Source of the DNA: Brachynemurus nebulosus
Taxonomy: Eukaryota > Arthropoda > Insecta > Neuroptera > Myrmeleontidae
DNA: 64,000 nt
NCBI GenBank assembly: GCA_035578155.1
Contig: JAPWDM010000004.1
Location: 57,276,660-57,340,659 of the forward strand
Direction of reading: 5' to 3'
Below are positions 1-13,457 of this stretch, one piece after another. The notes beneath the pieces are model-generated. The model had not been told where the DNA came from. It did no database searches and saw only the letters and a list, made by a program, of their open reading frames with translations. Made by a program: the position numbers and the translations under genes. How positions within the stretch are numbered: the first letter of the stretch is position 1; the number at the start of each line of letters is the position of its first letter.

Positions 1-236
1 GGATCTTAGAGCCGAAAATGTTTTAAACAAACAATTAAACAATAACTTTTGCGCGGCAAATTTAAAATTAATTGTTTTAGCGTGAAAAATTTAAATTAGT
101 GCACGATTCAACATTCTAAAGTTACACAAGATTTTAAACAATTTTATTTAATGAGCTGTGTCTGCACCTTACTCTAAATTGACAGAAATACTTATTTTTC
201 ACACTGAAACAATACAAATTGCTTCTAATAATTCTG
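1..236 (+). repeat. Direct repeat, copy A (partner 2346-2560)
   Basis: Starts GGATCTTAGAGCCGAAAATG and is matched, with scattered substitutions and small indels, by the segment starting at 2346. The two copies are in the same orientation about 2.35 kb apart, so this is either two insertions of one element or long terminal-repeat-like flanks. No coding content lies between them that would identify a retroelement. Confidence 0.75.
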
Positions 237-484
237 CGAGGCCTGATATTCTAATTTTCACGCAGAAAATTTGAAACAATAGACACTATATAAACCATCA
301 AGAAATTTATTTAGAACTAGTACTAGGCTTGCCACGGGTGCTATTTGAAATCATGACATGAATTAAATACGTATAGAGCATACTTACCTATCGAATTTCA
401 ATATCTCTTCAAAAAAAAAAAGCATTGTCAATAGTGACATGGATACTGAACTTAATGTCTCTATTGAGAATTGTTATTTTTAGG

Positions 485-680
485 GCTCCGTACCTTAAAA
501 GGAAAAACGGAACCCTTATATCATCACTCTCGTGTCTGTCCATCTGTCTGTCACGGATGTTTTACTCGAAAACTATGTAACGTAAAAATTTGAAGTTTGG
601 TACCTATGTTAGGTTTTGCGGATGCGCACATACATCGTCAGTCAACAAGTAGAAACAAAATTTTTGGGATTATAATGAAC
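485..680 (+). repeat. Dispersed 'GGCTCCGTACC' repeat
   Basis: Contains GGCTCCGTACCTTAAAAGG, then AACGGAACCC, then a CTGTC-rich segment (TGTCTGTCCATCTGTCTGTC). A diverged second copy lies at 3404-3560. Sequence of this general form is a common dispersed repeat in insect genomes; I cannot name the family. Confidence 0.6.
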
Positions 681-1879
681 GGCCAGTTTCGTCCAAAGAA
701 AAAAAAAGTTTCACCTAATATCTTATCATTTAAAATAGCTATACCTCTGAGGTTTCTAATGCTAAAGTTTTGAATTTTACAGAGTTAGTAGATATCTGAG
801 TCATAGATTGCAGAAAAACTGCGGCTTTTTTCGATAGTGTAATAAAACTGTTTACTTTAATATCTATAGTAACATATTTTCAAATTTATGTTGATCCAAT
901 TATCTTCTAATATTTATTACCTTGAACACGTTCTGTTTCAAATTCCAAAGCTGTAGCTCGATTGGAATTACCCTAGATCTTTGATAATCTATTAATCAGC
1001 CAGTAAATGAGTGTCCAAAACTGTGATTTTAGTACATTACATCTAAACGTACCTATCAAATTTAGTTTGGAAAATTACTTCTATTAATCTTAACCTTTCT
1101 GAGAAAATTTAATCTTGTAATGTAACTTACCTCGAAGATTGAAGCGACGGACAATTTGAATAAAGTTTAAATACACATAAATAAATATAGTTTAATTTGG
1201 CCTACTGACTGCTCATTGTATGGAACCCTAATTGCGCAGGCCCGACTCGCTCTTAACCGATATTTTCTTAGGAGTTTTGCAACAGAAATAAAATTTTTCC
1301 CTAGGGCAAAAGTAGGCTATGTATACCTCCCAGCCCCTACGTTTTCTCTGGGCAAAATTTCAAATCTATACTGGTGAAACAATAAATAAACAAAAAACAA
1401 AGAAACATACAAACTCATTTTCGGATTTATAATATTAGTTAGCATTAACAGCGGATGACTCTGCAATCTGCAAATAATTTACCGTTATATCTTGAAATCT
1501 AAACTCTGTCCTTAATTTTTATTTTTTCGTATGCACAAAGAAAACATATTATAGGTTTAAGTTATATTATGACATAGACAATACAGTGATTAAAATTACA
1601 CTTAGCACAAAAAAATGTTAAATTGAAATCACATTTAATACTTTCTCGATATATGGTATTTTTAGATACTCGTAAGATATCGTAATCGATTTAAGATAAT
1701 CGTAAAAGTAAAATCGAAGTAAAAACAAAAAAAATATGATTAACAAAGACATTTGTATTCTAGAAACTTTCAAACAGAATTCAGTAATTATTAATTATTA
1801 CGCTAAGCGACGTGCGACCGGAAAATTTAAAATAAATTGTTTCATATTATAAAAATTCCGTCTTTAATGTTGAAATCGG

Positions 1880-2870
1880 GGCGCAAACTGTGTCTATAAA
1901 GCTAGCCCCGCCAAGTTATAACCCCGAGATCCCACCTGGACTATATTTTTTTGCTATTTTTTTACTAACGAAGAAAATTTTTTGTCGCAGCCGTTACCGA
2001 GTTACGATGGCGGGTCTGACTTCAGACTTAAGTCAGCCCCGCCATCCCTATATTTCTGGACCTGCTGCACTTATTCAAATGAAATTTACGGGATATTTTT
2101 TTGCTAATTTTTTGCTATCATTTTGCCAACGAATTGATTTTTTTTGCTGCAGCCGTTACCAAGATACAATGGTGGGGCTGACTTAAATCTGAAGTCAGCC
2201 CTGCGACTCCTGTATCTCCGGACCTGCTGCACTTATTCAAATGAAATTTACGGGATATTTTTTTGCTAAAATGATATCGTTGGTTAGGGCTACGTTAGTG
2301 CTGGTTAGTGCTCAGGTTGTAGCCTTAATAATGCTTAATTCGTTCGGATCTTAGAGCCGAAAATGTTTTAAACACACTTCAACAATAACTTTTGCGCGAC
2401 AAATTTAAAATTGTTTTAACGCGAAAAATTTAAATTAGTGCACGATTCAACTTTCTAAAATTAGATAAGATTTTAAACGATTTTTAATGAGATGCGTCTG
2501 TGCGTTACTCTAAATTGACAAAAATACTTATTTTTCACGCTGAAATAATACAAGTTGTTTCCGCGTGGACAATTTAAAATAATATGGAAGCGCAGCTCAT
2601 TAATTATCGTTTACATTTACAGATCCATGCAGTTTACGCGTGCCTATAAAGCTAGCCCCGCCAACTCATAACCCCGAGATCCCACTTAAGCTATATTTTT
2701 TGCTATTTTCTTGCTATTTTTTTACCAACGAATTGATTTTTTTGCCGCAGCTGTTACCGCACCTGTTACTTAAGTCTGAAGTCAGCCCCGCCACCCTTAT
2801 ATCTCTGGACCTGCTGTACTTATTCAAATGAAATTTACGGGAAATTTTTTGCTATTTTTTTGCTATTTTT
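1880..2870 (+). repeat. Repeats with embedded CTGACTT..AAGTCAG palindromes
   Basis: At least three units (about 1890-2110, 2120-2275 and 2640-2860) share blocks such as GCTAGCCCCGCCAA, TTGTCGCAGCCGTTACC, GACCTGCTGCACTTATTC and AAATTTACGGGA. A short palindrome, TGACTTCAGACTTAAGTCA, recurs in them. Open frames in this stretch are repeats read through and show no family signature. Confidence 0.65.
2346..2560 (+). repeat. Direct repeat, copy B (partner 1-236)
   Basis: Same start motif and the same order of internal blocks as 1-236, roughly 85-90% alike by eye. It is followed by the same palindrome-rich family seen after copy A, so the larger unit may be a duplicated array. Confidence 0.75.
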
Positions 2871-3403
2871 TTACCAACGAGGGAGGGGGGGGGGAACTGC
2901 TATGAAGTTGGTCCTCTCCCCACAAATTTTATGCTATAAATCTGAACCAACAGAGCACTAACGCTAAAATTTGAGCACTAAGCATCACTAACGCAGCACT
3001 AACGACTATAAAATTTTCATCGTTAATGCTGGAGTGGGGAGGCCAACTTCACGGACCTTAGAAAATATAGGTAAGTAAAATTTCATTTAAAAAACTTTAT
3101 ATGTGTTTTTCTCAAAATAACATTTTTTAAGCTTGCTCAAATCCTAGCTCAAAAACTTTTTACCCGATTTTAATAAAACATGGCTCATTTTGTTTATTAT
3201 TATGCCTATTCCGCATCCCCTCACCAACCTGGTGATTTTTTTCTATTTTTCCCGTTTAGACACTTATAAGTGAGAGAAAATGAGGCTATTTTAAATTTTT
3301 TTTTAAATACCCACCATTTTTCGAAAAAACGCTTTACTTTTGGTTTTGGTGGAGGGATGCGTAACTACATATATCTTCAGTAAAATGCCATTCTATTATT
3401 TTT

Positions 3404-3560
3404 AGTGTTCCGTACCAAAATTGGCAAAACGGAACACTTATGCAGTGTCACAGGCAATTTCCTCTGAAACCACTCAACGTGAAAATTTGAAACTTAGCAC
3501 GGAGATAGGGTACGATGGCCTAATTTCAGAAGTGTAGTTGTATTTCGATTCTGGGGATTA
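3404..3560 (+). repeat. Dispersed 'GTTCCGTACC' repeat, second copy
   Basis: Same order of blocks as 485-680: GTTCCGTACC, AAAACGGAACAC, then a segment ending near AAATTTGAAACTTAGCAC. It is more diverged, and the CTGTC-rich part is missing. Confidence 0.55.
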
Positions 3561-5562
3561 ATCTTAGGGAATAACTTAGAAAGTAGAAACAAAATTTTTT
3601 GCCAAGAACACCAAGGTACCATTATTTGGGGCGAATCCGGACGGAGCTCCCTCTCGATATTTCTTCGCCAGTATTATGATCGCACAAGGTTATAGATCAA
3701 TCTATGCTACTGAATTTTGTCAGTTATGAGTTAATCGTCGAAGAAAAGCGGTGAACGTGACATCTTTATATTTTGTTATTTTACAGGCACGTCTTTTATA
3801 ATTTTTAAATATAATGCACGTTTTAAAATCTTATAAAGAAACTGTTGTATAACTATATAATTTTGTCGTTTTTTGTTTTGTTTTTGTTTTTTTTTTGTTT
3901 TTGTTTTTTGGAAAAACAGCATAAAAATTGCTGTCCCTGGCCTTTATTGCCAGAAAGATTGTTGAGAAAAATTTAAAAAAATTCACGAACATTAAGAATG
4001 GGGTGTAGATTGAGCGAAAATTATCAGAACTGAATTTCCTTGCATAACTTCCTTGGTATGTAAAAAGAAAAGTTGATGACATATTTTGCTTTGATCAAGA
4101 TGTTGTTAATCAGTAATTGTATTAATAGGATGTTAAACAGGTATTTTGATAATTTTTTTATACAGTGAATTTTAGAAATTAAAGAAGACGCACGTAAGGA
4201 ATATCTGATAAATCTGTACACGAAAAATATATTACAATCTCTGCAGACTGCATTTGGATATTATCTAATACTTATTTGTAAGATTTTCTTAGGTATCCAT
4301 AGAAATAAAAAATCCCAGCTATGCAAAGAAACTGACAATAATATTTTAAATATGTAATTTTCTGACTTAAAAAATTATCTAAAACAATTTTTATAATATG
4401 TAAATAGTACTGCTAATAGTTATTATTGAAAGAATAAAAAACGGCGATTTTAAGTACATTTACTTTATTCACAAGGAAAGGTATCCAACTGTATCTCTCA
4501 AAAATTTTTGAAACTTTGGTGGATTGTAGATTCTATTAAAACTAATCACGATCCATATTTCGTTCGTGTCCATAAGCGGTTTAAGGAGGTAAAGTTTTTT
4601 TGAGAAAATTGCTCACGATTCCAAAGGTACTGATGGTGATATTGTTTGGCTGCTTATAAGCAAGTTTCGTCCGAGAGCCGACCGTCAAAAAGTTCTGGAA
4701 TTAGTTCATATGTTCCAGCATTAAACATCTTCAATTTACTGGGATAAGTGATTTATGTTTCGTTATTTTTCTTTGTGATAAACTTCCATGAGTTACCTTG
4801 TGCCTACCTGTGTGAACTGGTCCTAATCATGTTAAAACTTGGTGAAACATTGTGAGACTTACGTAATGCGCTAGTTTAGATCAGTAACTATTTTTTTTTT
4901 TTCATTTACAACTAAATTTTCTTGCTGCAAAATTGATTTAGTGATGCTTTCTGGCTTCCGGTTATATTTTTTTGTAATGTCATAACCTTTTTTTGCTTCC
5001 TTTTTGCTTAGCTAATATTTGCTACTAAATACTGGTCACATTTTATTCAATATTTTAGCATTTATTATATTTTCAACTGGTTAATACGAGTTGCATTTGT
5101 AATGATTTGTTCTGTGCGAACGTAGAGTTGGTTAACCCTGCATTTATTAATTTTTCATTTTTCTTAACTTAATATCTTTCTTTTACGTTTAAGGCGGGTT
5201 ACCCAATTCCGTGTTCTGTAAATTGTTTGTAAATTTTTTCTATCCTTTCTAGTCGAACATAAACAAAGTTGTAACTTTTAAAAAATTTTAAAAAGATTTA
5301 TTGAAAATTGTTATATAAATTTTTAATTGTGGCTGTGAGCTGACTGTATTTGATAACTCTATAAATTTTATTGCATTTTAAAAGTCTGGATTTCATTTTA
5401 CGAACCACACCCCTGAGAAAACAAATATTTTACAATAAATACTCATGCTATGCACAACTCAAGAAATTTTTTTAAGTACCTTTTCTTTATTTTCAGATAT
5501 TTTCTCTTTCGGATCTTTTATGCAATTTTAAAATTTAAATTCATTTTTTAAATTTTTTTTGT

Positions 5563-5566
<4 letters not shown>

Positions 5567-5636
<70 letters not shown>
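5567..5636. repeat. (TA)n microsatellite
   Basis: Pure TA dinucleotide tract of about 70 bp. Its right end directly meets the TTAGGGTGGCGC end of a foldback MITE. Confidence 0.97.
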
Positions 5637-5638
<2 letters not shown>

Positions 5639-5639
<1 letters not shown>

Positions 5640-6266
5640 GGTGGCGCAAAAAAACCACATATTTTTCTTTTTTTTTTGTCTCATAGGAAAAAAAGTTAAT
5701 TTAGCTCGATTTAAGAATGCTCACCAAAAATTAGGTCGATAAAAAATTTTTTAAGGGTCGCTCAAAACTTTTTAAAATTTGAAAATGGGCCAAAAATCGA
5801 TTTTTGTTTTTCATCAAACTTTTTTTCTCATCCCTGCATATGTTTGTACATTGAGTAATAAAAAATTCCTCCAAATTTTAACTCAAAAAATTGATAATAA
5901 AAGGTCGCTCAGGATTTTAAAGTCAAAATATTTAATATTTTTTAAGAGCGCTAAAAAATATTAAATATTTTGACTTGAAAAATTTTCAGAACTCTTGAGT
6001 GACCTTTTATTATCAATTTTTTGAGTCAAAATTTAGAGGAATTTTTTATTATTCAATCTACAAACATATGCAGAGATGAAAAAAAAATTTGATGAAAAAC
6101 AAAAATCGATTTTTGGCCCATTTTCAAATTTTCAAAAGGTTTAAGCGACCCTTAAAAATTTTTTTATCGAGCTAATTTTTGGTGAGCATTCTTAAGTCGA
6201 GCTAAATTAACTTTTTTTCCTATGAGACAAAAAAAAAGAAAAATATATGGTTTTTTTGCGCCACCC
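5639..6266. mobile_element. Foldback MITE, copy 1 (GGGTGGCGC family)
   Basis: A 628-bp near-perfect palindrome. The left arm starts GGGTGGCGCAAAAAAACCA and the right arm ends with its reverse complement, with arms of about 310 bp meeting near 5,950. TA dinucleotides flank both ends (5637-5638, 6267-6268), as in Tc1/mariner-type insertion. There is no coding content; a weak open frame inside is an arm read through. A second full copy is at 20608-21234 and a partial one at 32085-32418. Confidence 0.9.
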
Positions 6267-6268
6267 TA

Positions 6269-7195
6269 TAGGGGAAGGTAGGGCAATGTGGCCACCCTAA
6301 GGTTTGAATTGATATATTTTCTAAACGGTTTTAATTGATATTTCTTGATATAATGCAATTGCAAATTTAATAAAGTCTTTATTTTATATTCTGCATACGG
6401 TTTACATATTCACAGTAATAAAAAATTATCAATTATTTCGTAAGTGACAAAATGACCACATTACCCACCTTGGGTAGGTAAAGTGGCATAGTATTATTAA
6501 TATTAAAAGTTAACATAGATTAAAACTGACTTTTTAATTTTTAGATGAAATTACAATTTTTAATCAAAAATATTACAATTTGCTACTAGTTAGCAATCAT
6601 AAAAACAATTTTTAATTATCCAAAGTACTCAGATGGTAACTATTTATTTTTAAAACAAAACTCACAAGTAAAATCGCCATCTTCCTCATTGCAACCAGAG
6701 CAGACTTCATAGACACATCTTTTGCATATCGTACATCGTACTCAGCCATCTTCTGCTATTGATTCCGGCCACAATTCTGGTACCACCACTAGATCCACTG
6801 GGCCACTTTACCTTTATACATAGTGGGCCACATTACCCGAAACTAAGTAAAATAGGAAAACTGAACTAAGTTCCGCCCTAACGTATGATTCATAATTGTT
6901 TATTATAAAATTAATTACTTCAGAACTACAACAGACACAGGGAATATTCACAAAAACCAAGCATTCATAATACAATATATTTTATACAATATTTGCAAGT
7001 ACTTACCTTAGATCAGAGGGCACAAGAAACACTTTTTTTAAATAAAATTTTCTAAGTAACACCTAACGAGTTGATATGCACCGTGACACTATGTAAACTG
7101 TCAATCTATAATTTAAACTAAATAACAAGAGATGACAGCTATTAGTTCATTTGCAAACTAGTGGTGACCACTTTACCTGCCTGGGCCACTATAGC
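6269..7195 (-). mobile_element. Remnant of a DNA transposon with zinc-ribbon transposase tail
   Basis: The left end reads GGGGAAGGTAGGGCAATGTGG and the right end, inverted, reads GGCAGGTAAAGTGGTCACC, so the ends are loosely inverted around a shared AGGTARRG...GTGGYCACC motif. The phrase 'GTGGCC' recurs internally. A short transposase-like coding remnant lies on the minus strand. Most of the transposase is gone. The boundaries are approximate. Confidence 0.5.
6640..6804 (-). pseudogene. C-terminal zinc-binding fragment of a transposase (pogo/DDE type likely)
   Basis: On the minus strand a frame ending in TAG at 6640 encodes the pattern E-D-G-stop-V-R-C-T-I-C-K-R-C-V-Y-E-V-C-S-G-C followed by acidic residues and C-E-F-C-F. 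This is a cysteine-rich CxxC...CxxC tail like those that end some DDE transposases in insects, where it follows the catalytic domain. One in-frame TGA breaks it, at a position where tryptophan would be natural. Nothing of the catalytic core is visible upstream. The zinc-ribbon reading is clear; the superfamily assignment (pogo versus piggyBac-like) is uncertain. Confidence 0.5.
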
Positions 7196-7200
7196 GAGCC

Positions 7201-8872
<1,672 letters not shown>

Positions 8873-8941
<69 letters not shown>
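8873..8941. repeat. (TA)n microsatellite
   Basis: About 69 bp of TA. The tandem repeat array at 8955-9560 begins just to its right. Confidence 0.97.
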
Positions 8942-8944
<3 letters not shown>

Positions 8945-8954
8945 GCATTCAATT

Positions 8955-9560
8955 CCGATGTAAAAATGGGAGAAGTGGGGGGAAAAGTAATGTGGACTCC
9001 CTAAAAGGTACTAGCTGGATACCAACTGAATACACGTACAACTTTTCAGCCCTATAGGTTTCCTTAGAGAGTCTCTAAACGTGTTAGAAAACAAGCCAAA
9101 AAATTAAGGAAATATTGGCGTAAAAATCGTGGGGGTAAGGGTTAAAAGTTAAAGCCTCCAAAAAGCAGTGTCTGGCTATTAGCTTAACCTGTACACAAAA
9201 TTTCAGCCCTCTAGGTTTATTTGGGGAGATATTGACCCAAACGAAACTGTTAAAAAACAAGAAAAATCATGTTCTTTTTGGTATAAAAATGGTGGGGGTA
9301 GGGGTTAAAAGTCGAGACCCCCAAAAGGCACCCCCTTGATACTAACTCGATCCGAATACAAAATTTCAGCCCTTTAGGTTTATTTGGTGACCTGTGCGAT
9401 TGGTACAAACTTCGAAAATGTCGAAAAAGCATGAAATTGTAGCTTAAAAATGAGGGGGGTGGGGGTAAAATATTAAAACTTCCAAAAAGCACAAGCTAGG
9501 TACGAACTTTATTAACGCACAAAATTTCAACCCTACAAGTTAATAATTCTGGGAGGCTGG
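8955..9560 (+). repeat. Tandem repeat, period about 160 bp, four diverged units
   Basis: The block 'aaaatttcagccctntaggttt' recurs near 9038, 9196, 9357 and 9518. Each is preceded by 'ggtgggggtaggggttaaaa' or a close variant. The units differ by many substitutions, so the array is old. No coding signal. Confidence 0.8.
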
Positions 9561-9857
9561 GGCGTGTTAGATCCAGCTAAAATCGTTTTTTCCCCCTCTA
9601 CTCTCTCCAAATCATCCTAGGAAGCTGAATTTTGGATATGTTGTAGATAATTCACCGAAACATTATTTCCAACCGGTCTAGAAAAGTTTTATTGTTTTAC
9701 CGCCCCCCACCACCCCCTTAAAATTTGTGTCGGATCAAAAATTTTCCCAAAATTTGACCCCACTTTAATGGTATGAGGTGCCTCGAAAATGAGCCCCTTA
9801 CCAAATTTTATCTCTAAACTTCCATAGGGGGGCCCTACACATTAAAAAGTGGCGGGA

Positions 9858-9858
<1 letters not shown>
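9561..9858 (+). repeat. Dispersed repeat abutting (TA)n, copy 1
   Basis: Contains 'cgaaacattatttccaaccgg', 'ccccccaccacccccttaaa' and 'gggccctacacattaaaaag' just before a (TA)n tract. The same block order, also ending at a (TA)n tract, occurs at 14310-14527, so the microsatellite appears to be part of the repeat unit's end. Confidence 0.7.

Positions 9859-9892
<34 letters not shown>
9859..9892. repeat. (TA)n microsatellite
   Basis: About 34 bp of TA between a dispersed repeat and the left end of a TIR element. Confidence 0.95.
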
Positions 9893-9895
<3 letters not shown>

Positions 9896-10603
9896 GGTGG
9901 TCCAGAATTATGTACCGTAATTGCTGAAGCTGATAGTATGTTCAAAAATAATGGTACCTTTTCATCTACACTTTTTTTCCAAAACTCAATAATAAGGATG
10001 ATAAAGCAGACGGGTAAAATGTAGAGGGGTGAAACGAAACTACCTTCTTCTTTTAAAAACAATTTTGGGCGCTTTTGATTACTCGATTCATAATCTAGGG
10101 GTGCGTATGAACATTAAGATAATTAAATTTATGTTATCAGTTATTTTATCACTTATGATTAGGGGATAATTTGGAAATAGATATTTCTACTTTAAATTAC
10201 TCGAAAACGGTAATATTTATCGAAATGTAACAAGTATACCTTTTTTGCGTGAAATTGTCTGAGGAATCATATCATCAAGGATTTTGTTTAAATAATTGCA
10301 AGTTAAAAAAGAAAAGACGTGATAACTCACACCTACCACCCAAAACCACCCCTTAGTCATGAGTGGTGGAATAAGTGTTGATATAAATTTAATCCTTCTT
10401 ACGCAAAATAAGTATCCCTAAAATATCAATCCGTTATTCAAAAGCGTTTGGAAAATATTTAAGAAATAATGGTTTTCGTTTCACCCCTTTACAGAGTTGT
10501 ATCTCCCTTATTATTGAGTTTTGAAAAAAAGTGTACATGAACAGGTACCATTATTTTTGAACGTACTACCAGCTCTAGCAATTACGGTACATAATTCTGG
10601 ACC

Positions 10604-10607
<4 letters not shown>
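9893..10607. mobile_element. Non-autonomous TIR element, 715 bp
   Basis: The left end is CAGGGTGGTCCAGAATTATG and the inverted right end is AGGTGGTCCAGAATTATGTA. The arms match over about 185 bp with substitutions, including 'TTCAAAAATAATGGTACC' and 'AACTCAATAATAAGG'. It is flanked on both sides by TA tracts, consistent with TA target choice. A short minus-strand frame inside (about 9835-10062) runs over the arm and adjoining TA tract and is not a gene. Confidence 0.85.

Positions 10608-10674
<67 letters not shown>
10607..10674. repeat. (TA)n microsatellite
   Basis: About 67 bp of TA separating two different DNA transposons. Confidence 0.97.
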
Positions 10675-10677
<3 letters not shown>

Positions 10678-11774
10678 TGTTGGGCAAAATGTAATCAAAT
10701 TGCAGATTACAAATTACGATTACAAAATGTAATCAGTGATTTTTGATTTCAAATTACATTTTGTAATTTGTAATCAGATTACAAATTACATTTACAAAAT
10801 GTAATCAAAGATTTTTGATTACAATTACATTCTGTAATCGTAATTTGTAATCGTTTCTGGATTACAAAAAAAGTAATCGTTTCAGTAATTTGATTACAAA
10901 ATTACGATTACTTTTGCTTAAGATATACGAACAAAAAATGCTATAATACGAATTAAAAAATTCGATAGTGAAAAAATTAGGTTTAAAAGGAAATAAAGGT
11001 AGGGCCTCTAGCACACACTACGTCGTCAAAAGTATGGGGACACCTTAACCCGGGAGGTGCCCACACTTTTGACGCGGTACTGTACTTAACGTTACGGTAC
11101 ACTGCCGTGTCAAAAGTGTGCCCCCCACCCAGATTAAGGAGTCTCTATACTTTTGACGACGTAGTGTATCTACAACCCACTAACCGGCACAACTTGCTAC
11201 TGCCACGCGAGCGAAGCCGCGGGTAAATGCTGGTATGTAATGTATGTATTCTTTCAAAACTATTTGGACGCAATGATCTTATAATATACATACACATATG
11301 CAAATGCACACGTATATACTATACCTATACATAAACTATAAAAAATTCCTTTAGGAACCCGCTTATTCGGACCAATGTCCGTACTCTAATTATCACAAGA
11401 CTAAACAACTACCTACCTACCTACCCTCCTACTTAAGATTTTTTACGAATTTTATCCAAAAACAGTTTTTCAATACCTTACGAGTATTAGGAGAACAGAA
11501 ATACTTATCCATATTGATGTACTTATTGGTTATTAGTAAAAGTAATTTGTAATTTGATTACAAGTAATCACGATTACATGTAATCAGATTACATGTAATC
11601 AAATTACATGTAATCCCGATTACAAGTAATTGGATTACATGTAATCATGATTACAATAAAAAAAAATGTAGTCGTAATAAAATGTAATCGCGATTACATG
11701 TAATCCGATTACTTGTAATCGGGATTACATGTAATCTGATTACAAGTAATCGATTACATGTAATCAATTGCGCC

Positions 11775-11778
<4 letters not shown>
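10675..11778. mobile_element. hAT-like non-autonomous element with TGTAATC subterminal repeats
   Basis: Begins CAGTGTTGGGCAAAATGTAA and ends ...CAATTGCGCCCAACA, so GTTGGGC is inverted at the two ends. The first 250 bp and last 240 bp are packed with TGTAATC/GATTACA heptamers in both orientations. Dense subterminal repeats of this kind with a CAGTGTTGGGC end are typical of hAT MITEs. The last bases of the right TIR are missing, replaced by (TA)n. A smaller MITE sits in the middle (11016-11166). No transposase. Confidence 0.8.
11016..11166. mobile_element. 151-bp palindromic MITE nested in the hAT-like element
   Basis: The left end CACTACGTCGTCAAAAGTAT is exactly inverted at the right end (ATACTTTTGACGACGTAGTG). 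Inside, a second inverted pair 'cacacttttgac'/'gtcaaaagtgtg' is present. The unit is GC-richer than its host element. The outer flanks (CA on the left, TA on the right) only partly resemble a TA duplication. Confidence 0.85.

Positions 11779-11859
<81 letters not shown>
11779..11859. repeat. (TA)n microsatellite
   Basis: About 80 bp of TA. The last TA is the left target duplication of the Tc1 element. Confidence 0.97.
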
Positions 11860-11860
<1 letters not shown>

Positions 11861-13456
11861 TCCTCAAAACAAAATAAGGGCCACTTGAAAGTTTGTATTT
11901 TAAAACTGATTTATATCGATCCACGTCAAAATAACTTTTCTAAATGACTGTTGTTATGATATTAAGTGGTTGAGTAAATGATAACAGTTACGTTTAAGTG
12001 ATATTATTGTTGAGGGGAAGATTTAAACGTTTTTTGTCTCGCACAGCGTCAAGTGGTTAGCTTTACTTATTTTTTTGAATTTGATTTTAAATCATTTTGC
12101 GCTAGATTATTGACTGCTGAGGTTGTTTTTTGAAGTTTGGCGTGTTATTCATTTATTTTTACAATGCCGAGAATTCGACACCATATGGACGAAGCTACTG
12201 CTACCAGAGCCGTAACGATGATTGAGGGTGGTCAATCCCAACGTTCCGTGGCTCTGCAGTTGAGTTGTTCACGAAGGGCTATTCAAAATGTTTGGAATCG
12301 GTATCAGCAGACCGGTAGTGTAACCCGGCGCCGTGGCTCAGGAAGAGTTCGTGCTACCACTGCCCGTGAAGACCATTACATTCGACTGTGTGCACGACGT
12401 GAGCCGACTGTTACCGCAGGTACTCTGCGAAACCGCTTACATCGATCTACTGGTACTGTTGTCAGTAATCAGACCATACGAAATCGTTTGCATGAAGACC
12501 AACAACGTTCAAGAAGACCAGTAATCCCCACCAAACTGACCGGAGCGCATCGTGCAAACCGTTTAAGATTTGCACGTGAACACCTTGAATGGGGCTTGGA
12601 GGAATGGCGTCACGTACTCTTCACGGATGAGTGCAAGGTGAAGTTTTTTTAGTGATGGTCGATGTGTAAGAGTGTTGAGAAGAAGTGGAGAAAGGTTTTC
12701 TGATCGTCACATTCATGAACGCGACAGATTTGGCGGTCCTAATGTCATGGTCTAGGGTGGAATTAGTTTGCAAGGCAAAACTGAGCTTGTTTTCCTGAAC
12801 GAGGGTACTGTAACGGCTCAAAGTTACATCGAACAGGTTGTCAGACCCCATGTGATCCCCTTTGTACAACGAGCGGCCGACGGATTTATCCTGATGCAGG
12901 ATAATGCCCGAGCGCATACCGTTCGAGCGACGACAACTGTCCTTAGGGAGGCTAATATAGAGGTTTTACCGTGGCCTGCAAATAGCCCTGACTTGAACCC
13001 AATAGAACATCTTTGGGATCAATTGAAACGGCGAGTCAGAGCAGCCGGAGAGGATGTGTACACCCAACAACAACTGATTGATGTCTTGAGAAGATGTTGG
13101 GAGGAGATTCCTGATGAAACCGTTAGGCATCTTATTGAAAGCATGCCGAGGAGGCTTCAAGAATGTGTTTTAAAAAGGGGAGGGCATACTCGATATTAAA
13201 TCACCGAAAAGTTGCATAATGTGTGCTTTGACTCAAAGCGTGAACGTTTGTTGATGACTGTAAAAATGACTATAAAAATGATAAAATCCTAAAAAAATGT
13301 AATTATGGATTAATTTTTTATTTAATCTTATTAAAATTAATTTTATTTAATAAAAAATTAGTTCCTTAATTAAATGTAAGCCTACTTTATACTGTAACTT
13401 ATATAAAAATAAACTTATGCAGCAAAACATGAGTGCCCCTTATTTTGTTTTGAGTA

Positions 13457-13457
<1 letters not shown>
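11860..13457 (+). mobile_element. Tc1-like transposon, 1,598 bp, full length
   Basis: The ends are CTCCTCAAAACAAAATAAGG on the left and, inverted, CTACTCAAAACAAAATAAGG on the right. The TIRs match over about 28 bp with a few changes. TA duplications are at 11858-11859 and 13458-13459. The single transposase gene occupies 12164-13199. The element sits inside a (TA)n tract, which continues on both sides. TIR agreement and near-intact coding suggest a fairly recent insertion. Confidence 0.95.
12164..13199 (+). pseudogene. Tc1-family transposase (DD34E), one frameshift and one stop
   Basis: Encodes the cut-and-paste transposase that binds the TIRs and catalyses excision and integration at TA. 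The ATG at 12164 (M-P-R-I-R-H-H) starts a paired-like helix-turn-helix region (residues about 10-110). The catalytic triad is visible: D in F-T-D-E (codon 12626), D in M-Q-D-N-A-R-A-H (codon 12900) and E in N-P-I-E-H-L-W (codon 13005). The last two are separated by exactly 34 residues. The frame is lost at a T7 run (12644-12650), where a single extra base is the simplest cause, and regained in the next frame. A TAG at 12753-12755 stands where the surrounding V-M-V-x-G-G-I motif normally has tryptophan. The C-terminus ends at 13199 with a normal length for the family (about 345 residues), so only two lesions separate it from an open frame. It is unlikely to be active. Confidence 0.95.

Larger units (their letters stand above)
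1..5566. other. Gene-free repeat-rich AT-rich DNA
   Basis: I see no supportable gene here. Short open frames are low-complexity or lie in repeats. The stretch contains a diverged direct repeat (1-236 and 2346-2560), two copies of a dispersed 'CCGTACC...ACGGAAC' repeat (about 485-680 and 3404-3560), a palindrome-rich repeat family (1880-2870) and homopolymer-rich DNA around 3860-3910. From 3,900 to 5,560 nothing beyond AT-rich sequence is recognisable. Confidence 0.7.

Noticed and set aside
1..2560. Direct repeats at 1 and 2346 as LTRs of a retrotransposon
   Set aside because: No TG...CA ends, primer site, polypurine tract or gag-pol coding lies between them.
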